NCBI RefSeq assembly: GCF_026236535.1
Contig: NZ_JAHTMW010000028.1
Location: 31,792-95,791 of the forward strand
DNA from: Streptomyces sp. SKN60
GTDB lineage: Bacteria > Actinomycetota > Actinomycetes > Streptomycetales > Streptomycetaceae
Length of the DNA: 64,000 bases
Reading direction: 5' to 3'
Both the position numbers and the translations under genes were made by a program. Below the pieces are notes generated by a model, which saw only the letters and a program-made list of their open reading frames with translations, had not been told where the DNA came from and made no database searches. Every line of letters begins with the position of its first letter. The stretch's first letter is position 1. Below, piece by piece: positions 9,047-21,000 of the stretch.

Positions 9047-10267
9047 CTAAGTGAACGCAGGCGTACGGGTGGACGAAGCACCCGGAAGCGCGCCCTCCGA
9101 CCCGTGCAAAAGCGTGGAATCGCCCATTTCGCTCAGTACGAGGGCGAGGGCGCCGAGCACCTCCGCACGGCCTCCGAGGGCCCCTGGGGCCACCGAGAGC
9201 TGCCGGGCGGCGCTGGGGATCGCGTAACGCGACACGGAGTCCCTGATGGGCGCCAGGACCAGCTCACCGGCCTCCGCCAGGTCGCCGCCAAGCACGACCC
9301 TGCTCGGGTTCAGAAGATTGCAGAGGTTGGCGACACCGCTGCCGATGTGCCGGCCGACGTCCGCGATCACCCGGCGGCAGCCCGGATCGCCCTCGCGGGC
9401 CAGCTGGACGACCCGCTCCATGGTCAGATCGGCCCCGTGGCTCGGCTGGAGCAGCGGCAGTACGTAGCGGGCGGCCGTGAAGGTCTCCAGGCAGCCCCGG
9501 TTGCCGCAGCGGCAGACCGGGCCCGACTCGTCGAGGGTGATGTGCCCGATCTCGCCGGCGGTGCCGCCCGGGCCCCGGTAGACCCGCCCGTCGATCACCA
9601 GGCCGGCGCCGACACCGCTGGCCACCTTGATGTACGCGAGGTCCTTGACGCCCCGCCCGCTGCCCCAGACCAGCTCGCCGAGCGCGCCGAGGTTGGCGTC
9701 GTTGTCGACGTGCACGGGGACGCCCAGACGGGCCGAGAGCTCGTCGGCCGGGTTGATTCCGCTCCAGCCCGGCAGGATCGAGGTGGAGCCGAGGAGGCCC
9801 GAGGAGACGTCGATCGGGCCCGGCACGCCGAGGCCCACCCCAACGACCTTGTCCCGGCCGATGCCGGTGGCCGCGATCAGCCGGCTGACCAGCTGCTCGG
9901 CCCGGTCGAAGCCCTCCGCGGACGAGGCGTCCACGTCCATGGGCTCCGCCTCCTCGGCGAGCACCTGGTGGGCCAGGTTGCCGACCGCGACCCGCAGGTG
10001 GGTGTGGCCGAAGTCGACGCCGATGACGATGCCGGCGTCGCCGCTGAGCGAGACGCTGCGGGCCCGGCGGCCCCCGGCAGAGGTCGGGGTGACCTCGACC
10101 GTGCCGCCTTCCTTCAGCTCCCGCACGATGTTGGAGACCGTGGCGGCGGACAGGCCGGTCGTCCGGGCGATCTCCGCCTGGGTGAGCGATCCGGCCATCC
10201 GTACCGCCCGGACGACCCGCTCGAGATTGGCCCGGTGCAGCGACGACTGCGACCCCGGAGTCTCCAT
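9047..10267 (-). CDS. ROK-family transcriptional regulator
   Basis: This 406-residue protein has an N-terminal winged helix-turn-helix (about residues 12-65; QAEIARTTGLSAATVSNIV) followed by a sugar-kinase-like ROK domain. Key motifs are GVDFGHTHLRVAV (ATP-binding phosphate loop), VGVGVPGP-like VGLGVPGPID, HVDNDANLGALGE, and the zinc motif CRCGNRGCLET. The HTH makes it a regulator rather than a kinase. It lies directly upstream of xylF on the same strand. In S. coelicolor the gene at this place is Rok7B7 (SCO6008), reported to control xylFGH and to affect carbon catabolite control and antibiotic production; the match here rests on synteny and domain content recalled from memory. Confidence 0.9.
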   Translation of the reverse strand: METPGSQSSLHRANLERVVRAVRMAGSLTQAEIARTTGLSAATVSNIVRELKEGGTVEVTPTSAGGRRARSVSLSGDAGIVIGVDFGHTHLRVAVGNLAHQVLAEEAEPMDVDASSAEGFDRAEQLVSRLIAATGIGRDKVVGVGLGVPGPIDVSSGLLGSTSILPGWSGINPADELSARLGVPVHVDNDANLGALGELVWGSGRGVKDLAYIKVASGVGAGLVIDGRVYRGPGGTAGEIGHITLDESGPVCRCGNRGCLETFTAARYVLPLLQPSHGADLTMERVVQLAREGDPGCRRVIADVGRHIGSGVANLCNLLNPSRVVLGGDLAEAGELVLAPIRDSVSRYAIPSAARQLSVAPGALGGRAEVLGALALVLSEMGDSTLLHGSEGALPGASSTRTPAFT

Positions 10268-10371
10268 TGACTCTCTCCACCCTACGACGTGTACAAGTTA
10301 TGAACTCCAAGCTCCGCTGTAGGGCTTGTCGCCGTCAAGTCCTCGACGGTAGTGGAATCCGGAAGCAAAAA

Positions 10372-10406
10372 GTCCGGCCCCGAGGACCGTGTCCTCGGGG
10401 CCGGAC
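10372..10406 (-). terminator. Terminator of the ngcEFG operon
   Basis: Arms 10372-10387 (GTCCGGCCCCGAGGAC) and 10391-10406 form a perfect 16-base stem with a three-base loop. On the minus strand it is followed by CTTTTTGC, so this one does have a T-tract. It begins 17 bases past the ngcG stop. Confidence 0.9.
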
Positions 10407-10423
10407 GTCGAGCGGCGATTTCG

Positions 10424-11368
10424 TTACTTGAGCGTGGCCGAAGTGAGACCCGCCTGGACCTGCCGCTGGAAGGACAGGTAGACCACGAGCATCGGGATCA
10501 TGGCGATGGTCACGCCGGCGAAGAGCACCGGCAGATCTGTCTCGTACCCCTGCTGCTGCTGGAGCTGGATCAGGCCCTGGGTCAGCACGTAGCGCTCGGG
10601 GTCGTCACCGGTCTGCGGCTGCATGAGCACGGTCGGCAGCACGAACTGGTTCCACTGCCCCAGCGTGTTGAAGATGCCCACGCTGATCAGACCCGGCTTC
10701 GCCATCGGCAGCATCACCTGGAAGAAGGCCCGAGTGTGCGAGGCCCCGTCCAGGATCGCCGCCTCGAAGACCGCCGTCGGCAGGGTCCGGAAGAAGGAGT
10801 GCATGAAGAAGACGGTGAACGGCATCGAGTAGGCGACGTACACCAGGATCAGACCCTGGTAGGTGTTGAGCATCCCGAGCATCTTCACCATGAAGAAGAG
10901 CGGGACCAGGGCCAGGAAGACCGGGAACATCGCGCCGGCCACGAAGAAGTAGTAGATGAGCCGGTTGCCCCAGAACTCGTAGCGCGCCAGGACGTAGGCG
11001 GCCATCGAGCCGAAGAGCATGGTCAGCGGCACCGAGAACACCAGGACGATCACGGTGTTCAGGAAGTAGTCGCCGATGCCCTTGTCCCAGGCCCGGGTGA
11101 AGACGTCGAAGGACCAGTTGGCCGGCCAGCCGAACGCCGAGCCCGCGATCTGGGAGTCGGTCTTGAAGGAGCTGAGCACCAGCCACAGCAGCGGCAGCAC
11201 GATCAGCAGGGCCCAGACGGCGAGGAAGCCGTGCGAGAAGACGTTCAGGACCATGCCCTCGCGGGCCGGACCGGGTGCCGGGGTGCTCCCCTTGCCGGCG
11301 GCGCGCTGGCGCGGCACGGCGGCCCCGCCCGCCGTGGGGACGTCGGACTTCTGGATGGGTGCAGTCAT
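10424..11368 (-). CDS. ngcG: Carbohydrate ABC transporter permease (NgcG type)
   Basis: This 314-residue protein has a disordered N-terminus of about 40 residues and six membrane segments. The cytoplasmic EAA loop EAAILDGASHTRAFFQ..P identifies a MalG-type inner-membrane permease (BPD_transp_1). It is the last gene of a three-gene unit, 15 bases after the other permease. No ATPase gene is present; Streptomyces transporters of this class share the MsiK ATPase encoded elsewhere, and that is inferred here. With NgcE and NgcF it imports an amino-sugar oligosaccharide, by synteny N-acetylglucosamine or N,N'-diacetylchitobiose. Confidence 0.85.
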   Translation of the reverse strand: MTAPIQKSDVPTAGGAAVPRQRAAGKGSTPAPGPAREGMVLNVFSHGFLAVWALLIVLPLLWLVLSSFKTDSQIAGSAFGWPANWSFDVFTRAWDKGIGDYFLNTVIVLVFSVPLTMLFGSMAAYVLARYEFWGNRLIYYFFVAGAMFPVFLALVPLFFMVKMLGMLNTYQGLILVYVAYSMPFTVFFMHSFFRTLPTAVFEAAILDGASHTRAFFQVMLPMAKPGLISVGIFNTLGQWNQFVLPTVLMQPQTGDDPERYVLTQGLIQLQQQQGYETDLPVLFAGVTIAMIPMLVVYLSFQRQVQAGLTSATLK

Positions 11369-11383
11369 CGTGGGTTCTCCCGC

Positions 11384-12313
11384 TCAGAACTCGAGGCGCT
11401 CGCGGCGGGTGGCGCGCAGCGTGACCACGGACACGATCAGGGTGAGCAGCAGCATGACCACGCCCATGGCACACGCGTAACCGCTCTTACCGAAGTAGAG
11501 GAAGTTCCGCATCATGACCGTGGACATCGTCTCGCTGTGGTGGTCGGGGCCGCCGCCGTAGTCGCCCGAGGTCATGGTCGAGACGAGGACGAACATGTCC
11601 ATCGCCACGATGCCGAGGTAGACCCAGGCGGTCTGCACGGAGTCCCACAGCAGCGGCAGGGTGATGCGGAAGAAGGACTGGGCGCGGCCGGCGCCGTCGA
11701 TCAGCGCCGCCTCGTAGATGTCCTTCGGGATGGACTGCATGGCGGCCGAGAACAGCACCAGGTAGAAGCCGACGCCGTGCCAGACGACGACCGCGATGAG
11801 GGCCCACAGCACGAAGTTGGGCTCGTTGAGCCATTCCACCGGCCGCTCGGCCTCGATGAGGCCGAGCTTCAGCAGGAATCCGTTGAGCATGCCGCCGGTG
11901 TCGCTGCGGTACACGGCGCCGAAGAGCACCGCGAGGATCGCGAGCGAGAGCACCTGCGGGAAGAAGTAGACGATCTTGTAGAACTTCGACCCGGCGACGC
12001 CCGCGACGCCGCCGGCCTTGCTGCGCCCGCCCGCGTTCACCATGAAGGCGAGGAAGAGGGCGAGCAGGATGGTGATCACCGGGATGAACACCAGGAACAG
12101 GATGTTGTGCCAGACCGCTCCCAGGAAGACGTCGTCCTCGAAAAGGGCCACGTAATTGTCGAAGCCGACGAAGGAGAAGGTCTGCGACTGGCCCTTCCAG
12201 TCGGTCAGCGAGTAGCCGAACGTCTGGATGTACGGCCAGATGACGAAGACCAGATAGAGGGCCACGGGTATGAAGAGGAATCCCGTGACGAACTTGTACT
12301 GCCCTTTGCGCAT
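11384..12313 (-). CDS. ngcF: Carbohydrate ABC transporter permease (NgcF type)
   Basis: This is a 309-residue MalF-type permease with six or seven membrane segments, beginning MRKGQYKFVTGFLFIPVA. The EAA loop EAALIDGAGRAQSFFRITLP faces the ATPase. The ATG at 12313 starts the protein immediately before the first hydrophobic helix; the frame remains open upstream through the ngcE gene, but that part is a shadow. It sits 74 bases after ngcE and 15 before ngcG, consistent with one operon. Its role is formation of the translocation channel together with NgcG. Confidence 0.85.
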   Translation of the reverse strand: MRKGQYKFVTGFLFIPVALYLVFVIWPYIQTFGYSLTDWKGQSQTFSFVGFDNYVALFEDDVFLGAVWHNILFLVFIPVITILLALFLAFMVNAGGRSKAGGVAGVAGSKFYKIVYFFPQVLSLAILAVLFGAVYRSDTGGMLNGFLLKLGLIEAERPVEWLNEPNFVLWALIAVVVWHGVGFYLVLFSAAMQSIPKDIYEAALIDGAGRAQSFFRITLPLLWDSVQTAWVYLGIVAMDMFVLVSTMTSGDYGGGPDHHSETMSTVMMRNFLYFGKSGYACAMGVVMLLLTLIVSVVTLRATRRERLEF

Positions 12314-12387
12314 GGCGTTCCTGTCCCTGATGTCCCCGGCGGAGTGCGGTGCGAGGTGCGACCGCTCCGCGAGCTCTGTCCGCTCGG

Positions 12388-13827
12388 TCAGTCGCGGTGG
12401 TTGTTCTTGGCCGCCGGGTCCTTGGCCGCCTTGTCGACCGCGGCCTGGGCCCGCTTCAGCCATTCCGCGGGCTGGATGCGCTTGGCCATCAGCTCGTTGG
12501 AGGCGTTCTGGATCTCGGTGTCCATCTCGCTGTACCACTCGGTGTACAGGAAGCGGAAGGTGTTGCTGCCGGCCTTCTTGGAGGCCTCGACCGTGGACTG
12601 GGTGCCCGGGCGGAGCTTGACGCTCGGGTCCACGCCGTCGGCGAGGATGGTGAGCGAGTTGGCCTCCTTGGCGAAGAGCGTCGACCACTCCTTGGAGAGC
12701 ATCATCCGCATGAACTCCTTCGCCTCGGCCAGGTTCTTGGCCTTGGCCGGGATGATGAAGGGCTCGCCGGAGCCGGCGCGGATCGCCTCGTACGGCATCT
12801 TGCTGCCGGGCAGCAGCGGCATCGGCATGAACTTCATGTCGAAGTCGGCCGGGGTCTGCTTCAGCTGCTCGTTCTCCAGCCAGGAGCCGGAGGTGATGAA
12901 GGCGGCCTTGTACTGGTTCCACCGGGTCTGCGACTCGGTGTGGGTGAGGCCGTTGGTGCCGGGCATGAGGTAGCCCTTCTCGACCACCTCGTAGATCGCC
13001 TCGACGGCCGCCTTGGCCGCGTCGGAGCCGACGAAGGCCTTGGGGTCGAGGTTGTCGATCGCCTTCATGGCGTCCAGACCGCCCTTCTTGGCGATCAGGT
13101 CCATGATGGCGACGTTGATGTAGTACGGGTACTTGCCCTGGTGGGCGAGGCCGCCGATGCCCTGCGAGGTGGCGTCCTTGCAGATGGCCAGGAACTCGTC
13201 CCAGGTCTTCGGCTCGGTCCAGCCCTTCTCCTTGAAGAGCTTGCCGGAGTACCACAGGCCCCACACCGTGTAGATGTAGTTGAGGGCGACGGTCTTGCCC
13301 TCCAGGATGCCCGCGTCGAGGGTGCCGGGGATCAGGGTGTCCCGGACCTTCTTGTTCGGGTCGTCGATCGACGGCGCGTCGAGGACCTCGGCCAGGTCGA
13401 GCAGCTGCCCGTTCTTCTGCAGCACGTCGATCTTGATCTTCTGGGCGCCGGAGTCGTCGACGATGTCCGGCGGGTTGCCGGCGTTGAAGCGCGGCTGGAG
13501 CTTGCCGGTGATCTCCTGGGTGCCGGTGTGGGTCGCGCTGACGCCCCACTTCTTGTTGAAGCTGGCCTCCCACGCCTTGGCGTAGTCGTCGCCGTAACCG
13601 CCCTTGAAGACGACGACGTCGATCTTGCCGCCCTTGGCGACGCCGAACGGATTGTCCTTCGTCTTCTCGCCCTTGGGCTTGTCGGACGCCGAGTCGTCGC
13701 CGCCGCTGGACGCGCAGGCGGACAGGAAACTCATCGTGGGCACCGAGATCAGACCGAGGGCGGCGGAACGCTTGATCAGATCGCGACGGCCGAGGCCCTC
13801 GTTCTTCGGGGCGGAGGTGGATCCCAT
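12388..13827 (-). CDS. ngcE: Sugar-binding lipoprotein of ABC transporter (NgcE type)
   Basis: This 479-residue extracellular solute-binding protein (SBP_bac_1 fold) starts MGSTSAPKN and contains GRRDLIKRSAALG, a twin-arginine-like signal, ending in lipobox LSAC. The mature chain carries VVFKGGYGDDYAKA and LQPRFNAGNPPDIVDDSG, which I recognise from Streptomyces NgcE proteins. It binds N-acetylglucosamine or chitobiose in characterised homologues; the ligand here is inferred. The ATG at 13827 follows GCGAGGAC; a TTG two codons upstream is also possible. The gene heads the operon and is divergent from the GH92 mannosidase, which suggests joint control of glycan breakdown and uptake. Confidence 0.85.
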   Translation of the reverse strand: MGSTSAPKNEGLGRRDLIKRSAALGLISVPTMSFLSACASSGGDDSASDKPKGEKTKDNPFGVAKGGKIDVVVFKGGYGDDYAKAWEASFNKKWGVSATHTGTQEITGKLQPRFNAGNPPDIVDDSGAQKIKIDVLQKNGQLLDLAEVLDAPSIDDPNKKVRDTLIPGTLDAGILEGKTVALNYIYTVWGLWYSGKLFKEKGWTEPKTWDEFLAICKDATSQGIGGLAHQGKYPYYINVAIMDLIAKKGGLDAMKAIDNLDPKAFVGSDAAKAAVEAIYEVVEKGYLMPGTNGLTHTESQTRWNQYKAAFITSGSWLENEQLKQTPADFDMKFMPMPLLPGSKMPYEAIRAGSGEPFIIPAKAKNLAEAKEFMRMMLSKEWSTLFAKEANSLTILADGVDPSVKLRPGTQSTVEASKKAGSNTFRFLYTEWYSEMDTEIQNASNELMAKRIQPAEWLKRAQAAVDKAAKDPAAKNNHRD

Positions 13828-14219
13828 GCTCAAGTCCTCGCCTTCATTCAGGACTCAGGCGGTGTACCGGTCGCCCGTACAGAGTTCGCCTCAGGCGAAG
13901 GGCCCCGCCACCGCGGTCAATTGCAGCTGGGTCGTGCAGGCGTCGGGCCGCCGTTGGTTTCCGCGTTTCCGCGACGACGGGCTGGACGCCGACAGGTATA
14001 GTCCACTTCCCTTCGCGGGAGCAAGATCGAAACCAGCTTTCCCGTGCAGTCTTCTCCGAGTTGAGACCTCCGAATCGACGATGGCGTTTCTGCCCCGTTT
14101 CCTCCTTCCGATCGATGTCAACACCCTTGACAACGGGCATCATTCGCCCGTCTCCTGGGGACTCGCGCAATCGGTTTGACAACGTTGTCTAGAACCAGCG
14201 GCAGGAGCGACGACACGGC
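13828..14219. promoter_or_regulatory. Divergent promoter region between ngcE and the GH92 gene
   Basis: These 392 bases hold no credible gene. They contain the short inverted repeat GTCAA(5)TTGAC at 14117-14131 and the 12-base palindrome listed separately at 14178-14189. Both genes must be driven from here, so one regulator could control transport and hydrolysis together. No convincing -35/-10 pair was identified by eye. Confidence 0.6.
14178..14189. promoter_or_regulatory. Candidate LacI-type operator before the GH92 gene
   Basis: GACAACGTTGTC is a perfect 12-base palindrome with a central CG, the pattern of LacI-family operators. It lies 30 bases before the GH92 start codon, where a repressor would block transcription. 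No LacI-family gene lies in the window; the ROK regulator nearby is another candidate. Confidence 0.5.
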
Positions 14220-17200
14220 ATGCGTCCCCATCTCAGAGCGGTCTCTCTTGCGGCCTCGGCGGCACTCGTCCTGAGCCTCACCCCCACGGTGGCTCAGGCG
14301 CTTCCGGGCCGAACGGGTGAATCCGACACCTCCGCACGGGAGTTCACCACCTCCTTCGAAACGGACGAAACCCAGCCGACCTGGCGGAACACCGTCGAAG
14401 TCGGCCCCGACGGAAAGAAGCGCACATCGGGGGTCGACGGCGGATTCGTCAGCGGCATTCCCGGCAATGTGACCGACCGGGTCACCGCGGTGCGCGCCAG
14501 CGGTGAGAACGCCGGCTCCGGCGAGGTCAAGGAGAACCTGGTCGACCTGCAGCCCGGCACCAAATGGCTGGTCTTCGAGCCCACCGCCTGGCTCGAGTTC
14601 GACACCGACGAGCCGGTGAAGCTGGCCACCTATGCGCTCACCTCGGCCAACGACGCCGCCGAGCGCGACCCCGAGGACTGGACCCTGAAGGGCTCCGCCG
14701 ACGGGAAGACCTGGACCGTGCTCGACACCCGGAGCGGCGAGAGCTTCGCCAAGCGCTTCGAGACGAAGTCGTACGACATCCCGGGCGCGGCCGGCGGCGG
14801 CGCGACCGCCTACGCCCACTACCGCCTGGAGATCACGAAGAACGCCGGCGCGGGCCTCACCCAGCTCGCCGACCTCCAGTTCTCGAACGGGGACACCTCC
14901 CAGCCCGTCCCCGAGGACATGCGCAGCGCCGTCGACCGCGGCCCCAGCGGCTCCCCCACCGCCAAGGCCGGCGCCGGCTACACCGGGAAGCGCGCGCTGC
15001 GCTACGCGGGCACGCACCAGGGCGAGGGCCGGGCGTACTCGTACAACAAGGTCTTCGACGTCGACACCCGGATCGTCCGCAACACCGAGCTCTCCTACAA
15101 GATCTTCCCGTCGATGTCGGCCTCCGAGACCGATCTCAACTATCCGGCCACCAACGTCTCCGTGGACCTGGCCTTCACCGACGGCACCTATCTGAGCGAG
15201 CTCGGCGCGACCGACTCGTACGGCGGGCCGCTCACCCCGCAGGGCCAGGGCGCGGCCAAGCGCCTGTACGTCAACCAGTGGAACCAGGTCACGGCGCGGA
15301 TCGGCGACGTCGCCAACGGCAAGACGGTGGACCGGATCCTGGTGGCGTACGACTCCCCGAAGGGCCCGGGCAAATTCCAGGGCTGGCTCGACGACGTGTC
15401 GATCGCGCCGAGGACCCCGCAGCAGCCTTATGAGCGCCTGTCCGAGTACGCCTCGACGACCCGCGGCACCAACTCCTCGGGCTCCTTCTCGCGCGGCAAC
15501 ACCTTCCCCGCCGCCGCCGTCCCCCATGGCTTCAACTTCTGGACGCCGGTGACCAACGCGTCCACGCAGAGCTGGATCTACGAGTACGCGCGCGGCAACA
15601 ACGCCGACAACCTGCCGACCCTGCAGGCGCTGTCCGTCAGCCATCAGCCGAGCCCGTGGATGGGCGACCGGCAGACCTTCCAGGTGATGCCGTCGGCGGC
15701 GGCCGGGACCGTGCCGACCGACAAGGCGGCCCGCGCGCTGCCGTTCCGGCACGCCGACGAGTCGGCGAAGCCGTACGGGTACGGGGTGAGCTTCACCAAC
15801 GGCGTGAAGGCGGAGGTCGCGCCGACCGACCACGCGGCGCTGATGCGCTTCAGCTACCCCGGTGACGACGCGAGCGTGGTCCTGGACAACGTCACCGAGC
15901 AGGGCGGGCTGACCCTCGACCCGGCGACCCGTTCCTTCACCGGCTTCTCGGACGTGAAGAGCGGACTGTCCGCGGGCGCGGGCCGGATGTTCGTGTACGG
16001 CGTCTTCGACGCGCCGGTCACGAGCTCGGCGGCGCAGGGCGTGAAAGGCAGCCTCCGCTTCGACGCGGGCGCCGACCGGACGGTGAACCTGCGGATCGCG
16101 ACCTCGCTGATCTCGGTCGAGCAGGCGAAGGCCAACCTCGCCGACGAGATCCCGGAGGGCACCTCCTTCGAGACCGTGCGCGAGCGGGCGCAGGACGCCT
16201 GGGACGAGGTGCTGGGCCGGGTGAGGGTGGAGGGCGCGAGCCACGACCAGCTGGTCACCCTCTACTCCAGCCTCTACCGGCTGTACCTGTACCCCAACTC
16301 GGCCTCGGAGAAGGTCGGTTCGACGTACAAGTACGCCAGCCCCTTCTCGGCCCCGGCCGGGCCCGACACCCCGACCCGTACCGGCGCGAAGATCGTCGAC
16401 GGCAAGGCGTACGTCAACAACGGCTTCTGGGACACCTACCGCACCACCTGGCCGGCCTACTCCTTCCTCACCCCGGAGAAGGCGGGCGAACTGGTCGACG
16501 GCTTCGTGCAGCAGTACAAGGACGGCGGCTGGATCTCGCGCTGGTCCTCCCCCGGCTACGCGGACCTGATGACCGGCACCTCCTCGGACGTGGCCTTCGC
16601 GGACGCGTACGTGAAGGGCGTCGACTTCGACGCGGAGGCGGCGTACGAGGCGGCGCTGAAGAACGCCACCGTCGCCCCGCCGAGCGGCGGCGTGGGCCGC
16701 AAGGGCACGGCGACCTCCACCTTCACCGGCTACGCCTCCACCGCCACCCACGAGGGGCTGTCCTGGTCCCTGGAGGGCTACCTCAACGACTACGGCATCG
16801 CGAAGATGGGCGAGGCGCTCTACAAGAAGACCGGCAAGAAGCGGTACGCGGAGGAGTCGGCGTACTTCCTCGACCGGGCGCGCAAGTACGTCAGCCTCTT
16901 CGACGCCAAGGCCGGCTTCTTCCAGGGCCGGGACGCGAACGGCGCCTGGCGGGTGCCCTCGGAGTCGTACGACCCGCGGATCTGGGGCTACGACTACACG
17001 GAGACGAACGGCTGGGGCTACGCCTTCACCGCCCCGCAGGACTCCCGTGGCCTGGCCAATCTGTACGGCGGGCGGTCCGGGCTCGCGAAGAAGCTGGACG
17101 CCTACTTCTCGACGCCCGAGACGGCCTCGCCCGATGTCTCCGGCTCGTACGGCAGCGTCATCCACGAGATGACCGAGGCCCGGGACGTACGGATGGGCAT

Positions 17201-18059
17201 GTACGGGCACTCCAACCAGGTCGCGCACCACGTGCCGTACATGTACGACGCGGCCGGGCAGCCCTGGAAGACGGCCGAGAAGGTACGCGAGGTCCTCTCG
17301 CGGCTCTACACCGGCAGCGAGATCGGGCAGGGCTACCACGGCGACGAGGACAACGGCGAGCAGTCGGCCTGGTTCCTGTTCTCGGCGCTCGGCTTCTACC
17401 CGCTGGTGATGGGCAGCGGGGAGTACGCGATCGGCTCGCCGCTCTTCACGAAGGCGACGGTGCGGATGGACAACGGCCGCACGCTGGTGGTGGAGGCGCC
17501 GCGCAACAGCGCGCGGAACATCTACGTGCAGGGTGTGAAGGTGAACGGCGTGGCGTGGAGGTCGACGGCGCTGCCGCACGAGCTGCTCGCGAAGGGCGGC
17601 ACGCTGAAGTTCGACATGGGCCCGAAGCCCTCGGCGTGGGGCACGGGCGCCTCGGCGGCGCCGGTGTCGATCACCAAGGACGACAAGGTGCCGGCGCCGC
17701 GGGCGGACCTGGTGGCCCGCGGTACCGGGGCTGCGGGGGCGCTGTTCGACGACACGTCGGTGACGGCGGGGCCGGTGGCGGGCGCGGGCCTGGAGCTGCC
17801 GGTGACCGGTCCGGTCAAGGCGGTCCAGTACACGCTGACCTCGTCGGCGGACCGGGCGAAGGCGCCGGCCGGCTGGGTGCTCCAGGGCTCGGCGGACGGG
17901 GTGACCTGGACGGACCTGGACCGGCGGTCCGGTGAGTCGTTCGCGTGGGCCCGGCAGACCCGGGTGTTCTCGGTGGCGAAGCCGGGGGCGTACGCGAAGT
18001 ACCGGCTGGTGGCGACGGGTTCAGGGGCCGAGCTGGCGGAGGTCGAGCTGCTGGGCTGA
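14220..18059 (+). CDS. Secreted GH92 alpha-mannosidase with F5/8-type sugar-binding domains
   Basis: This 1279-residue protein starts with a signal peptide (VSLAASAALVLSLTP, cleavage near AQA-LPG). Residues about 120-230 form a discoidin-like (F5/8 type C) domain (DWTLKGSADGKTWTVLDT), and a second copy lies at the C-terminus (about 1170-1279; WVLQGSADGVTWTDLDR). The GH92 core covers about residues 400-1140, with GFNFWTPVTN, TTWPAYSFLTPEK, GHSNQVAHHVPYMYDA (about 996) and the catalytic-region motif GDEDNGEQSAW (about 1040). By family it is a calcium-dependent exo-alpha-mannosidase acting on mannans or N-glycans outside the cell. Its divergent partner is the ngcEFG importer. An AGGAG site lies 12 bases before the ATG, a rather long spacing. 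Confidence 0.92.
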   Translation: MRPHLRAVSLAASAALVLSLTPTVAQALPGRTGESDTSAREFTTSFETDETQPTWRNTVEVGPDGKKRTSGVDGGFVSGIPGNVTDRVTAVRASGENAGSGEVKENLVDLQPGTKWLVFEPTAWLEFDTDEPVKLATYALTSANDAAERDPEDWTLKGSADGKTWTVLDTRSGESFAKRFETKSYDIPGAAGGGATAYAHYRLEITKNAGAGLTQLADLQFSNGDTSQPVPEDMRSAVDRGPSGSPTAKAGAGYTGKRALRYAGTHQGEGRAYSYNKVFDVDTRIVRNTELSYKIFPSMSASETDLNYPATNVSVDLAFTDGTYLSELGATDSYGGPLTPQGQGAAKRLYVNQWNQVTARIGDVANGKTVDRILVAYDSPKGPGKFQGWLDDVSIAPRTPQQPYERLSEYASTTRGTNSSGSFSRGNTFPAAAVPHGFNFWTPVTNASTQSWIYEYARGNNADNLPTLQALSVSHQPSPWMGDRQTFQVMPSAAAGTVPTDKAARALPFRHADESAKPYGYGVSFTNGVKAEVAPTDHAALMRFSYPGDDASVVLDNVTEQGGLTLDPATRSFTGFSDVKSGLSAGAGRMFVYGVFDAPVTSSAAQGVKGSLRFDAGADRTVNLRIATSLISVEQAKANLADEIPEGTSFETVRERAQDAWDEVLGRVRVEGASHDQLVTLYSSLYRLYLYPNSASEKVGSTYKYASPFSAPAGPDTPTRTGAKIVDGKAYVNNGFWDTYRTTWPAYSFLTPEKAGELVDGFVQQYKDGGWISRWSSPGYADLMTGTSSDVAFADAYVKGVDFDAEAAYEAALKNATVAPPSGGVGRKGTATSTFTGYASTATHEGLSWSLEGYLNDYGIAKMGEALYKKTGKKRYAEESAYFLDRARKYVSLFDAKAGFFQGRDANGAWRVPSESYDPRIWGYDYTETNGWGYAFTAPQDSRGLANLYGGRSGLAKKLDAYFSTPETASPDVSGSYGSVIHEMTEARDVRMGMYGHSNQVAHHVPYMYDAAGQPWKTAEKVREVLSRLYTGSEIGQGYHGDEDNGEQSAWFLFSALGFYPLVMGSGEYAIGSPLFTKATVRMDNGRTLVVEAPRNSARNIYVQGVKVNGVAWRSTALPHELLAKGGTLKFDMGPKPSAWGTGASAAPVSITKDDKVPAPRADLVARGTGAAGALFDDTSVTAGPVAGAGLELPVTGPVKAVQYTLTSSADRAKAPAGWVLQGSADGVTWTDLDRRSGESFAWARQTRVFSVAKPGAYAKYRLVATGSGAELAEVELLG

Positions 18060-18074
18060 GGCCCGTACATGAGG

Positions 18075-18108
18075 AAGGGCCCTCTCCCCGAGCGGGGAGA
18101 GGGCCCTT
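18075..18108. terminator. Bidirectional terminator between the GH92 gene and acnA
   Basis: Arms 18075-18089 (AAGGGCCCTCTCCCC) and 18094-18108 pair perfectly over 15 bases with a GAGC tetraloop. It sits between two convergent genes, 15 bases past the mannosidase stop and 20 bases past the acnA stop on the other strand. Confidence 0.88.
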
Positions 18109-18127
18109 GCCGTCCTGACCCTGATCC

Positions 18128-20854
<2,727 letters not shown>

Positions 20855-20921
20855 GACAGTCTCCTTCATATATGTGCGCGTTCCACCACATCCTGCCGCC
20901 ACGTACTCGTCGTCGATCCGC

Positions 20922-20940
20922 TAAGGTAAGGCTAAGTTAG
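20922..20940. promoter_or_regulatory. Possible DmdR/DtxR-type iron box upstream of acnA
   Basis: The 19 bases TAAGGTAAGGCTAAGTTAG match about 13 of 19 positions of the actinobacterial iron-box consensus recalled as TTAGGTTAGGCTCACCTAA. They lie 68 bases before the acnA start. Aconitase is an iron-sulfur enzyme, so iron control would make sense. The downstream arm matches less well than the upstream arm. Confidence 0.5.
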
Positions 20941-20982
20941 GTAACCCTTACCAGGGTGGCGGCAGCGGTGCGCCTCGGCAGA

Positions 20983-21000
20983 TATCTCGATGTCGAGATA
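20983..21000. promoter_or_regulatory. 18-base palindrome in the acnA/VOC divergent region
   Basis: TATCTCGA (20983-20990), TG, TCGAGATA (20993-21000) is perfect over 8+8 bases. It lies between the divergent acnA (start 20854) and VOC (start 21148) genes. The size and two-base spacer fit a dimeric regulator such as a MarR or TetR protein; the regulator is not identified. Confidence 0.55.

Noticed and set aside
14118..17579. Very long minus-strand open frame (1153 residues) opposite the GH92 gene
   Set aside because: It lacks any recognisable domain, is rich in Arg/Val/Gly/Leu from GC bias, and lies opposite a clearly real secreted enzyme. Long antisense frames are expected in Streptomyces.
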